A DNA stretch of 64,000 bases from Apis mellifera (GCF_003254395.2 NC_037643.1:8700963-8764962); one strand, 5' to 3'; shown: positions 14,700-27,345, numbered from the stretch's first letter. Numbers and translations: made by a program. Notes: generated from the sequence alone by a model not told the origin.

Positions 14700-15590
14700 C
14701 TAAACTTTGATAATTGGATAATTACAATGTTGAGGATCCAAAAAGATTGCATTCGAACGAAAAAAAGATTCCAGATCAAAAATAAAAGAAAACTTTGGAT
14801 CATGTAAATCAAGAATAATTAATATAACTAATATTCCGTCAAAAATATACAACAAATCTAAACTAAACTTTGATAATTGGATAATTTCAGTGTTGAGGAT
14901 CCAAAAAGATTGCATTCGAATAATGAAACAATAAATCAATTCGCAATCAAAAGAAAATTTTGGATCACGTGAATCAAGAATAATTAATATCCCGTCAAAA
15001 ATACACAACAAATCTAAATTTTGATAATTGGATAATTACAGTGTTCAGGATCTAAAAAGATTGCATTCGAACGATGAAACGAAAAAAAGATTCCAGATCA
15101 AAAACAAAAGAAAACTTTGAATCATGTAAATCAAGAATAATTAATACAACTAATATTTCATCAAAATATACAACAAATCTAAATTAAACTTCGATAATTG
15201 GATAATTCCAATGTTGAGGATCCAAAAAGATTGCATTCAAATAATGAAACGATTCGCAATCAAAAGAAAATTTTGGATCACGTGAATCAAGAATAATTAA
15301 TAACCCCTCAAAAATATACAAATCTAAACTAAACTTTGATAATTGGATAATTCCAATGTTGAGGATCCAAAAAGATTGCATTCAAATAATGAAACGATTC
15401 GCAATCAAAAGAAAATTTTGGATCACGTGAATCAAGAATAATTAATATCCCGTCAAAAATACACAAATCTAAACTGAACTTTGATAATTGGATAATTCCA
15501 GTGTTGAGGATCGAAAAAGACTGCATTCAAACGATGAAACGATAAGTCGATTCCCGATTCAAAAGAAAACATTGGATCAAGAATACGACT
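14700..15590. repeat. Minisatellite, about 6 copies of 145-170 bp
   Basis: The phrase TTGATAATTGGATAATT recurs at about 14708, 14870, 15021, 15191, 15336 and 15481. Each is followed by AGGATCCAAAAAGATTGCAT and GGATCACGTGAATCAAGAAT or variants. The last three units are 145 bp apart and most alike. Three similar minus-strand frames across the array (14700-15011, 15184-15381, 15329-15526) are the same repeat read three times, not a gene family. Confidence 0.93.
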
Positions 15591-17494
15591 AATATCAATG
15601 TTTGGAAAAGTGTTTGGAGGGACAAATTGGAGGAAATCGAAAATTATCAGGTATGAGTATACACATGAATAAAAAATAATGGTTCTTTCTTAATATTCGC
15701 GTTTCGAGAAGTGGTTGCGTCACCGCGTAATACCCCGCCAGTATTTCACTTTATCCAGGAAACGTTGATCGTCTCTGCCGGGTCTGGTTTCGCGGGGGCG
15801 GCCGTAGAAAACTTGCGATTGCAAAAACTTGTCTGGTCCTCGAGACAAAAGAACAAACTTTCCCGCTCCCGCAAGAGTTGCCGGCGACTTCTCTCCGTCC
15901 TTCCTCCTTCCATCCCGACTTTTTCAATTTTCAACCCCCTCCCCCCCTCCACTGCCCTCGTTCCACAGGCTCGAACCAAGTTTCGGTGACAAGGCCTCTT
16001 GCTCCCCTTGCAAAAACGCATTTCCGAGGAGAGAAACTCGGAAACTCCAACTTGGAGCACCCATCGATCCGGTGATAATCACCTTTTCCTCCCTTTGCAT
16101 TTCTCCCCCCTCCCCTTCCTTCTCCTCAAGTGTCACACCTGATCGATATGGATTTTTCAGATGGAAATTATATATATATATACATTATATTTTTTGGCAA
16201 TTTAATCGATCATTTCTGTGTAGATTTTTTTTTTAAAGAAATGTTTGGACAAATGGAGTTAGTCGAAGTTGTTTAATTCTTCATTTTGATTTCGTGCAAG
16301 CGTTTGAAAGAATCGATAATTTTTGTTAATTTTTTAATTAAATTTTCGTAGAATTTTGTATTTGGTTATAGATTGATTAATTGTTATTTTCTTTGATAAG
16401 CTAATGATTAGAATTCAGTTTAGTCTCAACGTAATCCGCGATTTTTGTATCGTAATAAATAAGGATATAAAAATTTGATCTCGTTTAAATTTTCGACACG
16501 GAGATTTGATTTTGAAACATTTCCCACTAGGAGGCGAATATTATTCGAAATAAAATTGTCAATCAACGACAACGATCAATCTAGTAATTTTATTTTACGC
16601 GAACCATCGAAAATATAGGCCAAAAATTTTATTTATTCGTATTAAAACGCAAACACCAATATCTAGATATCTATATATGTAATAATAACGAAGATTTAAC
16701 ACGTTTAAAATTATTATACCGAATAAATTTCCATATTAAATTTCTAACACGATATCCAGATTTTAGCCACAAAAATAATGATTAAAAAAAAGAAAAAAGA
16801 AATTTCCCCTTAATATAAATTCCATTTTAACGTTCCTCCACAAAAAAGTTTTACAGATAACAACAATAATTACGCGTCAAAATATTCACCATCGACAGAC
16901 GCATTATATACTATACGATGTGAAACACGTTTTGTTTGACACGACTATACATATACATATATATATGTATATGTATATATCTACATTTATTTTTCGTTTT
17001 TATTTTTTATTCCTCCCCCCTTTTTTTTATTCCTCTCTCTTCTTTTTTTTTTTCCAATTATTCACGCGCACCATGTGTCGCCACGGAGGGAAAATACGCC
17101 GTCATTCATCTGCAACGCTTACATTACATTTGTTGTATATTTCCGCACAAACGCGATAACATGACGCTTGACTTCGTCCTCCTCCTCCTCCTCCCTCCCT
17201 GTCTCCCTCCCGTCGATGCGTTTTGTTCGAATTTAATTTCGTTTTGCTACTTCATGCGCTACAAAGGGTATTAAATTCCATTGCGTCGCGTTTAAGTGAA
17301 GCATGACGGGGCAATTGCTGGCCTCTCATTTTCCAACGCGGCGCGCGATACTATTTCCGAACGGAATTCTTTATTCCAACGCCGAGCGGCGGCCGCGGCG
17401 GCGACCACGACAATCGAATATCGTTCCACGATCCGCCACCATCATCAATTACGAATCTCTTTCCGCGATTCTTCCATCTATGTTTTTATCCTCC
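15591..17494. other. Intergenic or intronic DNA
   Basis: A CpG-bearing block (15700-16100) is followed by AT-rich DNA to 17000, an AT-rich palindrome at 16946 and a GC-richer segment (17280-17420). Overlapping ORFs at 15711-16236 on both strands lack domains. No gene found. Confidence 0.6.
16946..16977. other. 32-bp AT-rich perfect palindrome
   Basis: TATACATATACATATA meets its exact reverse complement. The sequence is low complexity (TA and CA/TG steps), so chance or slippage origin is likely. Confidence 0.6.
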
Positions 17495-18455
17495 CCCAAA
17501 TTCTTTCTTTCCAAAACTAGTGTCTTTTATTCGCTTCCACGATCCTCCCTCGAGTTCCAAATTTTTCCTTTTCAAAACTAGTGTCTCTCCTTCAAATTCG
17601 TTCCTTTCAAAAATGAGTGTCTTTCTTTCGTTTCCACGATTTTTCGGATCTTCCCTCGAGTTCCAAATTTTTCCTTTTCAAAACGAATGTCTCTCTTTCA
17701 CAATTCTTCGATTCTCCTTCGAGTTCCAAATTCGTTCCTTTCAAAAACGAGTGTCTTTCTTTCGTTTCCACGATTCTTCGGATCTTTCCTCGAGTTCCAA
17801 ATTCTTCCTTTCCAAAATTAATGTCTCTCTTTTACTTCCATGATTCTTTCTCGAGTTCCAAATTCGTTTCTTTCAAAAACGAACGTCTTTCCTTCGTTTC
17901 CACGATTCTTAGGATCCTCCTTCGAGTTTCAAATTCTTCGTTTTCAAAATTAATGTCTCTCTTTTACTTACTCGAGTTCCAAATTCTTCCTTTCCAAAAT
18001 TAATGTCTCTCCTTCGCTTCCACGATTCTTTCTCGAGTTCCAAATTCTTCCTTTTCAAAACTAGTGTCTTTTATTCGTTTTTACGATTCTTCAGATTCTC
18101 CCTCGAGTTCCAAATTCTTCCTTTCCAAAACTAGTATCTCTCCTTTACTTCTACGATTCTTTGGATCTTCCCTTGAGTTTCAAATTCTTCCTTTCCAAAA
18201 CAAGTGTCTCTCTTTTACTTCCACGATTCTTCCTTACCAAAACTAGTATCTCTCCTTCGTTTCCACGATTTTTTGAATCCTCCTCGAATTTCAAATTCGT
18301 TCCTTTCAAAAACGAATGTCTTTCCTTCATTTCTACGATTCTTCGGATCCTCCCTCGAGTTCCAAATTCTTCCTTTCCAAAATTAATGTCTCTCCTTCGT
18401 TTCCACGATCCTCCCTCGAGTTCCAAATTCTTCCTTTCCAAAAGAAATCCTTCTT
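17495..18455. repeat. Minisatellite, about 14 copies of 61 or 71 bp
   Basis: Units carry CGAGTTCCAAATTCTTCCTT, then a CAAAA..AGTGTCT segment and TTCCACGATTCTT. Spacing between consecutive CGAG(T/A)T marks is mostly 61 or 70-71 bp, the difference being presence or absence of a roughly 10-bp TCGGATCCTC-like insert. One unit near 18238 is truncated. Every frame stays open, giving several overlapping spurious ORFs (for example SSLEFQILPFQN on the plus strand). Confidence 0.95.
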
Positions 18456-18750
18456 TTTCAAGGATTGAACGAATGAAATAATAGAATCAAACGTAAAGGA
18501 ACATATTTTCGTTTGTTTGAATATTATCTTCCTCGTATCAAATATATACATCCCCTTCTTGATTAAAATTATAACGATACTAAACTTCTCTAAATCTTGA
18601 AATCTAACCTCCCCTTTTCCATTCCATCCAAAAAATCAAAAAAAAATTTGCCCAACGAAATCCAGCGTTGCATCGGATAAGCACGGAAGAAGAGGAAACT
18701 AAAATTGTCAACGATCGAGTTGCTCGAAAATACGGATCACGGATACGCGG

Positions 18751-18796
18751 ACGGATCCTTAACGGATCCGTGTCTCGAGCGGAGTATATCCTCCGC
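18751..18796. other. Two adjacent short hairpins in a CpG-rich island
   Basis: ACGGATCC/GGATCCGT around TTAAC (18751-18771) is followed by GCGGAG/CTCCGC around TATATC (18779-18796). Confidence 0.5.
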
Positions 18797-19354
18797 GAGA
18801 GGAGGATAGGGCGGGAGGGAGGGGAAGGAGGATACACGATCGAGGACCATCGGCCGTTTATCAAATATCCGCAGTTAATCCGGTTACTCGCAATCCGGGA
18901 GCGCGACGCCGGCGGATTGTAAAGAGGAAAGGCGGCGAGGAAGGGGTGGCGAGGATAGGGGTGTCCGCGCGGATACCGGGAGAGGAGGCGGTGATTGCAG
19001 GCCGGGTAATGACGAGGGCCAAGGGGTGAGCAGCAGCCTGGAAGTAAGTAAAAATTTAAAATTTAGTTACAGCTCGCGTGCGGCCGACGGTTTGCGAATG
19101 CCGCGGATGTGGGACACAGATCGGGGAGGGAGGGGAGGGAGGGGGTATGAGTCAGCGCGACAACGGAACGCGCTGCTCGCGGGACAGGGTTTCTCAAAGT
19201 TTTCTCCCGTTAATGGGGGATGTTAACCCCTTCAGGAGTGTATGTTCAGGGGTATTTTTTCTTTTCTTTTTTTTTTTTTCCTCTTTATTAAATTGAAAAG
19301 TAAATTGTACAAGAAGTATTGTATAAAGTAAAGAGATTTTCTTTTTTAGAGATT

Positions 19355-19605
19355 CTCTCTGGAATCTTTTGATAATGAGAAAGTCGAAATCTTGTAACTC
19401 ATTTGCAAGTGAATTTGGAAATTTAAATAGATTAATTATGTGGAAATGGATATATGTTTAGTAAATTCGTGGAAAGAGAGTTTCTTTTCTATGGAATCTT
19501 TTGATAAAAAAGAAGAAGTCTTACAGTTCATTTGCAAGTGGATTTGGAAATTTAAATAGATAGTTGTGGAATATAATTCTATGGAATCTTTTGATAATAA
19601 AAAAC
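19355..19605. repeat. Degenerate tandem repeat, 3 copies
   Basis: TGGAATCTTTTGATAA recurs at about 19361, 19491 and 19582, with CATTTGCAAGTG and TTGGAAATTTAAATAGAT shared by the first two units. Confidence 0.8.
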
Positions 19606-20819
19606 TTGAAGCATTGATGATATTTCGTTGTTTGGAAAGTATTGTAATAGTGCTTTGGATGTCTTGTGGTGTTTCTGAGGAGGTTGAACAGGTTATAGGG
19701 AATTTATTATAGATATGAGGTGAATATTGGAGTTTTCTCTTTCCGTCGAAGAATATTTAAGTAATTTATATTTAAAATATAAGATATTTTTATTTTACTT
19801 GAAAATCACCGTTTCGAAACTATTGTCCAATGCCTTATAATATATCTGACAGAAGTTTATCAATTAAAATTTCTTTTACCATTATTTTCCCGAAGGAAAA
19901 ATAAATTTCATAATAAATTATCCTTTTATTCGTCCTTTATTAACCATTGTTTCAAGTTTTAATCTCAATAATCCAATAATATTTGACTTTTTACAATCTT
20001 TGCAATTATTTTTGCTCGAAAGAGAATTAAAAAAAATCGATTACTTTACTAAAAAAAGGAAAAGCTAGAATAAAATTATTTATCGTATAATATTATTTCC
20101 AAATCGCGAAGCGCAATAATCGATTGAAACAAACAAGGACATCGAATAAGGAAAAGCAAAAAAAAAAAGAAAAAAAGATTCGAAGGATAATCTCTCTGAT
20201 ATTCAAATATCTCCCTTTTTTAAAAATCACAGGAATTCACATTCGTTCAATCACGGAAATGGGACAAAAGTGAGTTTTCTGTTCCGAAATCGTAACAGGA
20301 TCCGCGTAAAATACCCGTTTCCCTCGGCTGGTAATCTCAGCCAATTAGATCGAGGTTTCCAGGGAGTGAGAGGCGAGCGAGGGAGGAGGAGTGCTGCGGC
20401 ACAAGTGGAATTAGACGCGAAATAGCCGGCCACGTTTATAGCCTGGCAATATACGCCCCCATAAATGTAGAATTGCAGAAACTCTTATATTTAAATTATC
20501 CTGTTTGCCATTCGTGTCCCTCCTCCCCCTCCCCTCGGTTCTACCTTCCTGGGTCACGCGGTCAACGTCGGAGGAAAAATAATTCGTACGTGTGGCCGGC
20601 CACGGTTTGTTTTCCACGAGAAAATATATATCCTGACAATCTTTCTCCTTTGTTTAAACTCGCCCTTGTTTTTAAACTTAGAAAACTTAAAAAAAAAAGA
20701 AAGAAATTCGTCGTATAAATTTTGCGACAAGACATTTCTCTTCGTATAAATAATTTTCCAACTTCCCATTTATTCCAAGATCTAAATATTCGATCAAGTA
20801 ACAAAATATTTATCCGAGA

Positions 20820-21530
20820 ACACGCGTGTCAAAATCTATTTCTGAATAAAAATCCAAACACATAAGAAATATATATATATAATAAATGAAATAAAGTTTC
20901 TCTTGCATCAAAATCTATCCTCTCTAAATAAAAATTCAAACACATAAGAAATATATATATATAACAAACGACAAAGTTTCTCTTCGATCAAGTAACAAAA
21001 TACTTATCCAAGAAGAAAATACGCGTGTCAAAATCTATTTCTGAATAAAAATTCTAACACATAAAAAATATATATAAAATAAATGACAAAGTTTCTCTTC
21101 GATCAAGTAACAAAATACTTATCCAAGAAGAGAATACGTGTGTCAAAATCTATTTTTGAATAAAAATCCAAAGAAACATAAGAAATATATATATAATAAA
21201 TGAAATAAAGTTTCTCTTCGATCAAATAACAAAATACTTATCCGAGAAGAGAACACTATCCTCAAAATCTATCCTCTCTGAATAAAAATCCAAACACATA
21301 AGAAATATATATATAATAAATGACAAAGTTTCTCTTGCATTAAAATCTATCCTCTCTAAATAAAAATCCAAACACATAAGAAATATATATATAATAAATG
21401 AAATAAAGTTTCTCTTCGATCAAGTAACAAAATACTTATCCAAGATCACGTGCATCAAAATCTATCTCTCTGAATAAAAATCCAAAGAAACATAAGAAAT
21501 ACATAACAAACGACAAAGAGTTTCCGTTCG
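20820..21530. repeat. Minisatellite, about 7 copies of 80-120 bp
   Basis: Units contain TCAAAATCTAT, GAATAAAAATCCAAACACAT, AAGAAATATATATATA, and AAAGTTTCTCTTCGATCAAG. The AAGTTTCTCTT mark recurs at about 20893, 20971, 21089, 21209, 21325 and 21411, with a variant near 21509. Short and long unit forms alternate, the long form carrying the CAAGTAACAAAATACTTATC segment. Confidence 0.93.
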
Positions 21531-22182
21531 AGAAGAACCTTGAAACCATCCGGATCCTATAAAATTAGTAGAAAGATGCCAGGAGGTTTCGAATTTGAGA
21601 AACGCTGGCTGGGCGAGGGGGGAAGAGGAGAAGGATGGCATCGCGAGGGTGTAAGCTTTAATAAGGGCTGCCGAATTTCACACTGACTTGGCTCGCGCAC
21701 GGATCCGCAAGGGATGGAGGAGGGAGGGATCCATCGGGGGCGGGGAAGGGAAGGGGGTGTTGTGCACGAGGGGGAAGAAGGATCAGGGAGGGTGAGCAGA
21801 ACGAAATGGGAAAGGAAGGCGTGCGAGTGATCGGCCGGAATAAAGTCTCGCAAGTCCCTGCATAGAGCACTAAGCGTTTCTCCACGCACACTCGGGCCGC
21901 CCGCCCGATCAACGCCAAGATTATTAGAGTATTAGAACTTGTCTCATAACTCACGGGCCTAATGGCCTTTGACCCGGCCGATCCGTATTGCCTTTGACGC
22001 GCTACCACGATATATGTGATGCTGTTTTCCTTTTTACGTAACTTGTTCTTTTCTCTTTCCTTTTTTTCCTTTTCTTCTTCTTCCTTTCGTCTCGTATTGG
22101 ACGCGGAGATTTCACGATCGACCGGTTTACGGAGGGGCGGTGATGAAACTTGCTTCTCCTTCTCTCTTCTTCTTCGATTGTA

Positions 22183-22302
22183 TTTTTTGAATTCGAGCAG
22201 ACAATATTTAGAGAGAAGATATTCCACGTTTGTTATCATTCATTTTTTGAATTCGAGCAGACAATATTTAGAGAGAAGACATTTCACGTTCGTCATCATT
22301 CA
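22183..22302. repeat. Exact-period 60-bp tandem duplication
   Basis: Two head-to-tail units beginning ATTTTTTGAATTCGAGCAGA differ at only a handful of positions. The low divergence suggests a recent event. Confidence 0.95.
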
Positions 22303-22799
22303 ATGAACTCTTCAACTTCAAGATTATCCTTAAAAATTCCTCTCAAAAATTAAGGGGAACGATTTTCTTCAATTCGATTCGATTCATACGATGGGATTAA
22401 AATTTAAAATCTGATTAAAAAATTATTGCAACGAATAATTGGAATAACGAATAAGAAAAGATTGAATATTGAATCTTATAATCGTTGAAAAATTTCCTCC
22501 TTCGAAAATTATCGATCGATTCGTTTCGACGAAGAAAAAAAAAAAAGAAAAAGAAAATCCGTACGAGAAGAAAAACGAAAGGCCTCTCTCCTTTCGACGA
22601 GAGAAGCGAACAGCTGCGCGTTCAGCCGCGTTTTGTCGCCACGCACCGCGTACGTACGTTGGCGTGCTCACGCACTCGCAACAGGATTGTTTTAATGCCA
22701 TTTAAACTAATCGAATTAGAGAATGAATCAATGTGACGATACGGAACGATAAAAGAGGGTGAAGGGGGAGGGGCGGTGGGGAAGAGCGGAGGCGGAAGG

Positions 22800-22802
<3 letters not shown>

Positions 22803-22853
<51 letters not shown>
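22803..22853. repeat. (GA)n microsatellite, about 25 units
   Basis: Perfect GA run inside a G/A-rich block (22750-22860). Frames through it on either strand are Arg-Glu or Ser-Leu repeats. Confidence 0.97.
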
Positions 22854-22854
<1 letters not shown>

Positions 22855-23054
22855 CTGGAATCGGGGTTTGGCTGGATGGATACGCAAAAGGGGGCGCATG
22901 GATGTGCAACAACACAACCCCCTCCCCGTTCCTGCAAACTCCGCAGCTGCCAGGCACAGCGACCGCTCGACCGGAAGTAACGCGACTACTGCCTACCATG
23001 CATCTCCGTCCCTCTGTCTATCCGTCTTTCTATCTTTCCACCCTCTCTGTTTCT

Positions 23055-23079
23055 CCGTCCGTCCGTCCGTCCGTCCGTT
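23055..23079. repeat. (CCGT)n tetranucleotide repeat
   Basis: About six CCGT/GTCC units within CT-rich sequence. Confidence 0.9.
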
Positions 23080-24466
23080 CTCCTCTTCGATCCTTCCCGC
23101 TCTCATCCTTGGCCCAACTCTCTCCTCTCCTTTCACCATCTCCTGTCATTCACACGTGCGTGCACGTGGTGGTACGTAACGTCCATCTCTCGCCTCGTGG
23201 ACCAGCGTTTTCTTCCCAAAACGAGGAAGAGAAGGAGGAGGAGAAGGAGGAAGAAGGATATCGGTTAATTATTGGAAGGAGAGGGAGCGATTTGTTTTAA
23301 AGATCCGTCTGAAATATTTTTCGAGAGTTGGAAACTGATAAAGCGTAATTTTTTTCGCGGAGCAAAGATATGGAAATGGGGGAAGGACGAAGGGGATCGA
23401 ACGTGAATTGAAAATGGAACGCGTCTCGATAAGACAACGCGTCTCGCGCTCGAATAATTTCGGAATCTATTTCTTTCCTCGGATACGACTAATGCAATAA
23501 GGAATCCCTTTTTAACGGGGGAAAAGGAAAAATTCCTTTTAAAATTCCTTCCTTCTCTCTCTCTCTCTCTCTCTCTTCGTTCCTTTCTTTCGCGGAGAAA
23601 CTTTGTGCGGAGCACAATCGAACGAATCGTTGTCATTTACACGTTTTTCGAACGCGTTTCGCCATTGCGAATTTATCCAACCATCTGTGAGAGCGCAAAG
23701 AGCCGTTTGTTTGTGATTTGACACGCGTGGCTATGTCAGATGTTTAAAATTACGACGAGCGCGATCTCTCGGCTGAGAGAGAGAGGAAGGGAAAAATGGA
23801 AAGAGAAAAAAGAAATAAACGTTCTTGCGTCGAATCGAATTTTTTCTAGATGGATAGAGTCGCACGTGGCGGCCAACTAAGCGCCGTTTAAAATCCAGGC
23901 CCGATTTAATCGCAGAAACCGTGGAGGATAGAGGCAGGTTCCACGAAATTTCGCGTTCTTACGATTTCTTGGAGAAAGAAGTTAAGTAAAATTTTCTAAA
24001 TTACGATAGATAGAGAGAGAATTGATATTGGAAAGTATTAACGTTGCGTGTTAACAATGTGTCTATTTTTGATCGATATTTATGCCAAGTGTATAATTCA
24101 TTTAGTTAATTTGCGTTATCGACATTTGCACAATAATTGAAATTAATTGTCTCTATTTTTTCCAAGCTGTGTCCATATTTATATTACAATAATTCACATC
24201 ATTATTAATTCAAAACCTCTCAACGTATGAATATACAATAGTCATCGACGAAATTCACAAAATTTATCCGAATTTATCTCTTTCCTTTTCAATTCCCATA
24301 ATTATTCAACTTACGGAACGAATATCCGCAAAAGCAAGGAATACAAAATATATTTCTTTTTTCCAAAAAAAAAAGAAATGAAAGATCGAAACGAACCCTT
24401 CAAACGAGATCCTCACGAGAGATCCATTCGAGAGGAGGAAAACGCGCGTTCCATTCACGTGGCGTG

Positions 24467-24488
24467 GAATAATAATAATAATAATAAT
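24467..24488. repeat. (AAT)7 trinucleotide repeat
   Basis: Seven AAT units between two complex, CpG-containing blocks. Confidence 0.9.
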
Positions 24489-25199
24489 TGCGAAGGATTA
24501 TAATATCGCACTTAAACATGGAATTAACCAAAGCCAAGTCACCCTAGCCCATATTCACAGTAATATGCCTATTACACGTCTTTCCTCCGTCCTCCCTCTT
24601 CGCCCATTCTCCTCCGCCAGTAAATTACGCGATCGCCGGCCGGCGAATTTGCATTTTCAATGAACGAAGGGAGCGAGAGGACGGTCGATTGAATCGATCC
24701 ATGCGATCGACGTATCGGATTATTTCGGAAAATTTCTCGGCTATCGACGAGTTAGTTAGATGGAGGGGGGAATTTCAAGGTTGCACGAAATTACGAAATG
24801 TTACGAATCGAATGGTACCTTAACTTTTATCGTTTCGGGAGGAATTTTCGTTTTAAACATCGAAGGATGAGACGAATTCGTTCGATCGAATATTTACGAG
24901 CGCGTAGTTAATTATTCCAGAAACGGAATGCGTGATTAATATGGCGTCGAGTGATATGACTCAATGTAACAGGCGACACTATTTACGCTCGATATACAAT
25001 CTCCAGCAATTATTTTCCAATATCCTAAATTATCCAAGACAATTCGAATCCTATTCCCATATTTCTATTAATTTATTCCATAAATCCTTCGTCTGAAATA
25101 ATCAATCTGTCTATTCAAAATAATTCCTCCGATACAAATTCCCAAAAAATCTGAAAGAAACAAGGAGAAAGAATGGAAAAGATCGAATTCTGAGAAACG

Positions 25200-25620
25200 C
25201 ATACATCTTCGCGCGATAAATCCCTTGGACGAGCGGAGCGCATCGAGCTCGATCCCGCTGTTCGCGCTTTCCACACGATCGCTGGAAAACCCGTTGCGCG
25301 CATCGGGCGCCGCGCCGATCCAACCCTCGGCGAGGAGTCGGCCTCGCAACCCCTCCCCCCACCGGCTTCGCCCCGCCCTGCCACCACTCCGCCCGCACCC
25401 CAACGGGGGGGCTCGGCCCCGCGTGGTCGCCCATAGGGCCGCCGGCTGCACCGAGAGCGTCGATGCACCGGCGACGACGACCCTTCCGTCGGTCCGTCCG
25501 CACCCCTTCCAGCGGGTCCGCGTCGAAAGCGGCATCCATCTCGTCCGCGGCCAGCCGCGGGACTCCGATGTCCTTCCCTTTAACCGCTCGCGGATATATT
25601 TTCTCGAGCTGCCTTTCACC
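25200..25620. other. CpG island with long overlapping frames on both strands
   Basis: The most GC-rich stretch in the window. Frames of 142 and 265 codons (minus) and 222 codons (plus) overlap across it, as expected when high GC removes stop codons. None shows a recognisable domain and no splice-site set favours one. It could be a promoter-associated island or an unrecognised exon. Confidence 0.5.
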
Positions 25621-25710
25621 CTCCCCCCTCGCCTCGCGCCTTTTCTTTTCGTACGCTTCTCTTCGTCTATCTGTCCATCTCTATCTTCCCCTCGCCACTT
25701 TATATACACA

Positions 25711-25769
25711 CACGAGGTACGTATTATACCTCGTGCATGGAAGTCTCTATTAAAGAGGGAGACTTCCAT
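25711..25769. other. Two adjacent perfect hairpins
   Basis: CACGAGGTA pairs with TACCTCGTG at 25711-25735 (9-bp arms, 7-nt loop). One base later ATGGAAGTCTC pairs with GAGACTTCCAT at 25737-25769 (11-bp arms, 11-nt loop). A third, CCGCTCCT/AGGAGCGG, lies at 25882-25899. Confidence 0.6.
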
Positions 25770-27286
25770 TTTTCTGCCACAATGGCGTAACCCGCCGTTT
25801 CTTCCCTGCCTCTTTTCTCTTCCTTTCTTTCTATTTTCGCGATGGATACACGCGTGTACACGCAACGATGGAAACGAGCAACCGCTCCTCTAGGAGCGGG
25901 AGGAGCGATGAGAGAGAGAGAGAGAGAGAGATGGTTCTTCCTCGTCATTACGAAGGGGGGATACGTAAAAGGGACGGTCTAGCCGCGAGGTCGTGAGCGC
26001 GCTTATCGTGATTAAAAGTCTCCGCCGGATCTTTAATCAACGGCCATCTTCCTCCTCCTTTGAAAAGGAGACGAGGTTTTTGTTATTGCGTTTAGGGGGA
26101 TGATTTTAATAGGGGCGGGGACACGTTGACGCGTCTCGCGTGAGATTTTTATCTCTTTCTCTCTTTCTCTTTTCGGTTATTATCGAGTTATTCGGTGTTA
26201 TCGCCGCGCTTGAACGTGTAATTGGAGAAAAGTTGGGGGGAAACGAGGGGAGGGATTGGATCAAGTGAAAATCGATCCAACGTGTTTAAGCTTTGATTTT
26301 AATCTTCTTTTTTTTTTATTATATTCTATGTCTCTTGTATCGAAGATTTATCGAGTATTAACTTTATTTATTTTTTTTTTCAGGTTGATTTCGACTTCGT
26401 TGAGGAGAAATACGATATATACGTTGAAATATTTTGAGAGATTATTATTAATTATGGTAAGGAGAATGTTAAAGCATTCGATGTTTTTTTTCCTTCTTCT
26501 TCTTTGTAATATTGCAGGATATCCAATACATTAGGGGATAAATAGAAAGATCCTGGTTTTTTCTTTTTTTTTTTCAAGCCAAATACTCGACGAACGAACG
26601 AACGAACGAAAACGCTGGCGAATCGTTAATTTGAATATTGCTGAGGCGGACTCTTGCGCTTTGAACTTTCAGGTTGTATGTTCGACATACTCGAACGATG
26701 GAACTCTGCTAATTTGTAAAAAATCCCCGCGTTATCATTCATCTATCCGTCCCCCTTCCATCGTTCCATTCTTCCATTGTTTAACCGTGTAAAAAAAGAA
26801 AAAGAAATTAACCTTTCCAAAATTAATCATTTTACTTAATTAATCGCGTTTATTTCCAGGATGCAAATTCAAATCATACAAAATTATTCTAAATTCATAT
26901 ATACACACGCAATAATAAAAGAAAATCTACATTTTACAAAACAACCTACGTTCCACGATACACCATCGATAGATAGAATCATTTACGAAGATTAAACGCG
27001 AAACACGTAGAAGGAAAGGTTGGAAAAATAAATCAGCGGTCAACCTGGAAACCTCCAACGGATTCCTTTCCCCAACGGGGAGGAGATTCCCATTCAAAAC
27101 ACTCCGCGAAGTCTTAAAAGACTACCACCATCTCTCTCTCTCTCTACCCTCACCCCACCCTGCCGATCGAGCCTCGCCACCGGCCGTGATTCACGGGTGA
27201 AGAGGACACATCGACTTTAAACCTGAAGGCAGACGGGGGCAACCTCGAGACCCGGGGCTCTCCTTTCATTAGTCGGAATAGGAAAC

Positions 27287-27345
27287 CAGCCAGTCAGCCA
27301 GTCAGCCAGTCAGCCAGCCAACCAACCAACCAACCTACCTACCAA
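27287..27345. repeat. Tetranucleotide ladder CAGC/CAGT then CAAC/CTAC
   Basis: Alternating CAGC and CAGT units pass gradually into CAAC and CTAC units, a four-base register kept for about 55 bp while the sequence drifts. This is typical of an old microsatellite with expanding point variants. Confidence 0.9.

Larger units (their letters stand above)
18456..20819. other. Intergenic or intronic DNA with CpG-rich island
   Basis: 18660-19230 is CpG- and G-rich with two small hairpins. 19300-20220 is AT-rich with the three-copy repeat at 19355. 20240-20620 is a complex block. No gene found. Confidence 0.6.
21531..25199. other. Intergenic or intronic DNA, several complex blocks
   Basis: Complex blocks at about 21550-22020, 22560-22740, 23590-23960 and 24500-24960 are separated by GA/CT-rich and AT-rich DNA. 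The 60-bp duplication (22183) and GA run (22803) lie here. ORFs such as 21658-22239 (-) and 22776-23300 (+) are driven by purine/pyrimidine bias. Confidence 0.6.

Noticed and set aside
14700..15526. Three similar minus-strand frames suggesting a small gene family
   Set aside because: Each is the same minisatellite unit read in the same register.
16946..16977. AT-rich 32-bp palindrome as a regulatory or replication site
   Set aside because: Built only of TA and CA/TG steps, so likely a by-product of simple-sequence growth.
17303..18481. A run of overlapping Ser/Phe-rich frames
   Set aside because: Products of the 61/71-bp minisatellite; both strands and several frames are open.
25068..25865. 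A 265-codon minus frame and a 222-codon plus frame
   Set aside because: They overlap across a GC-rich island where stops are rare and have no recognisable domain; kept only as a finding about the island.
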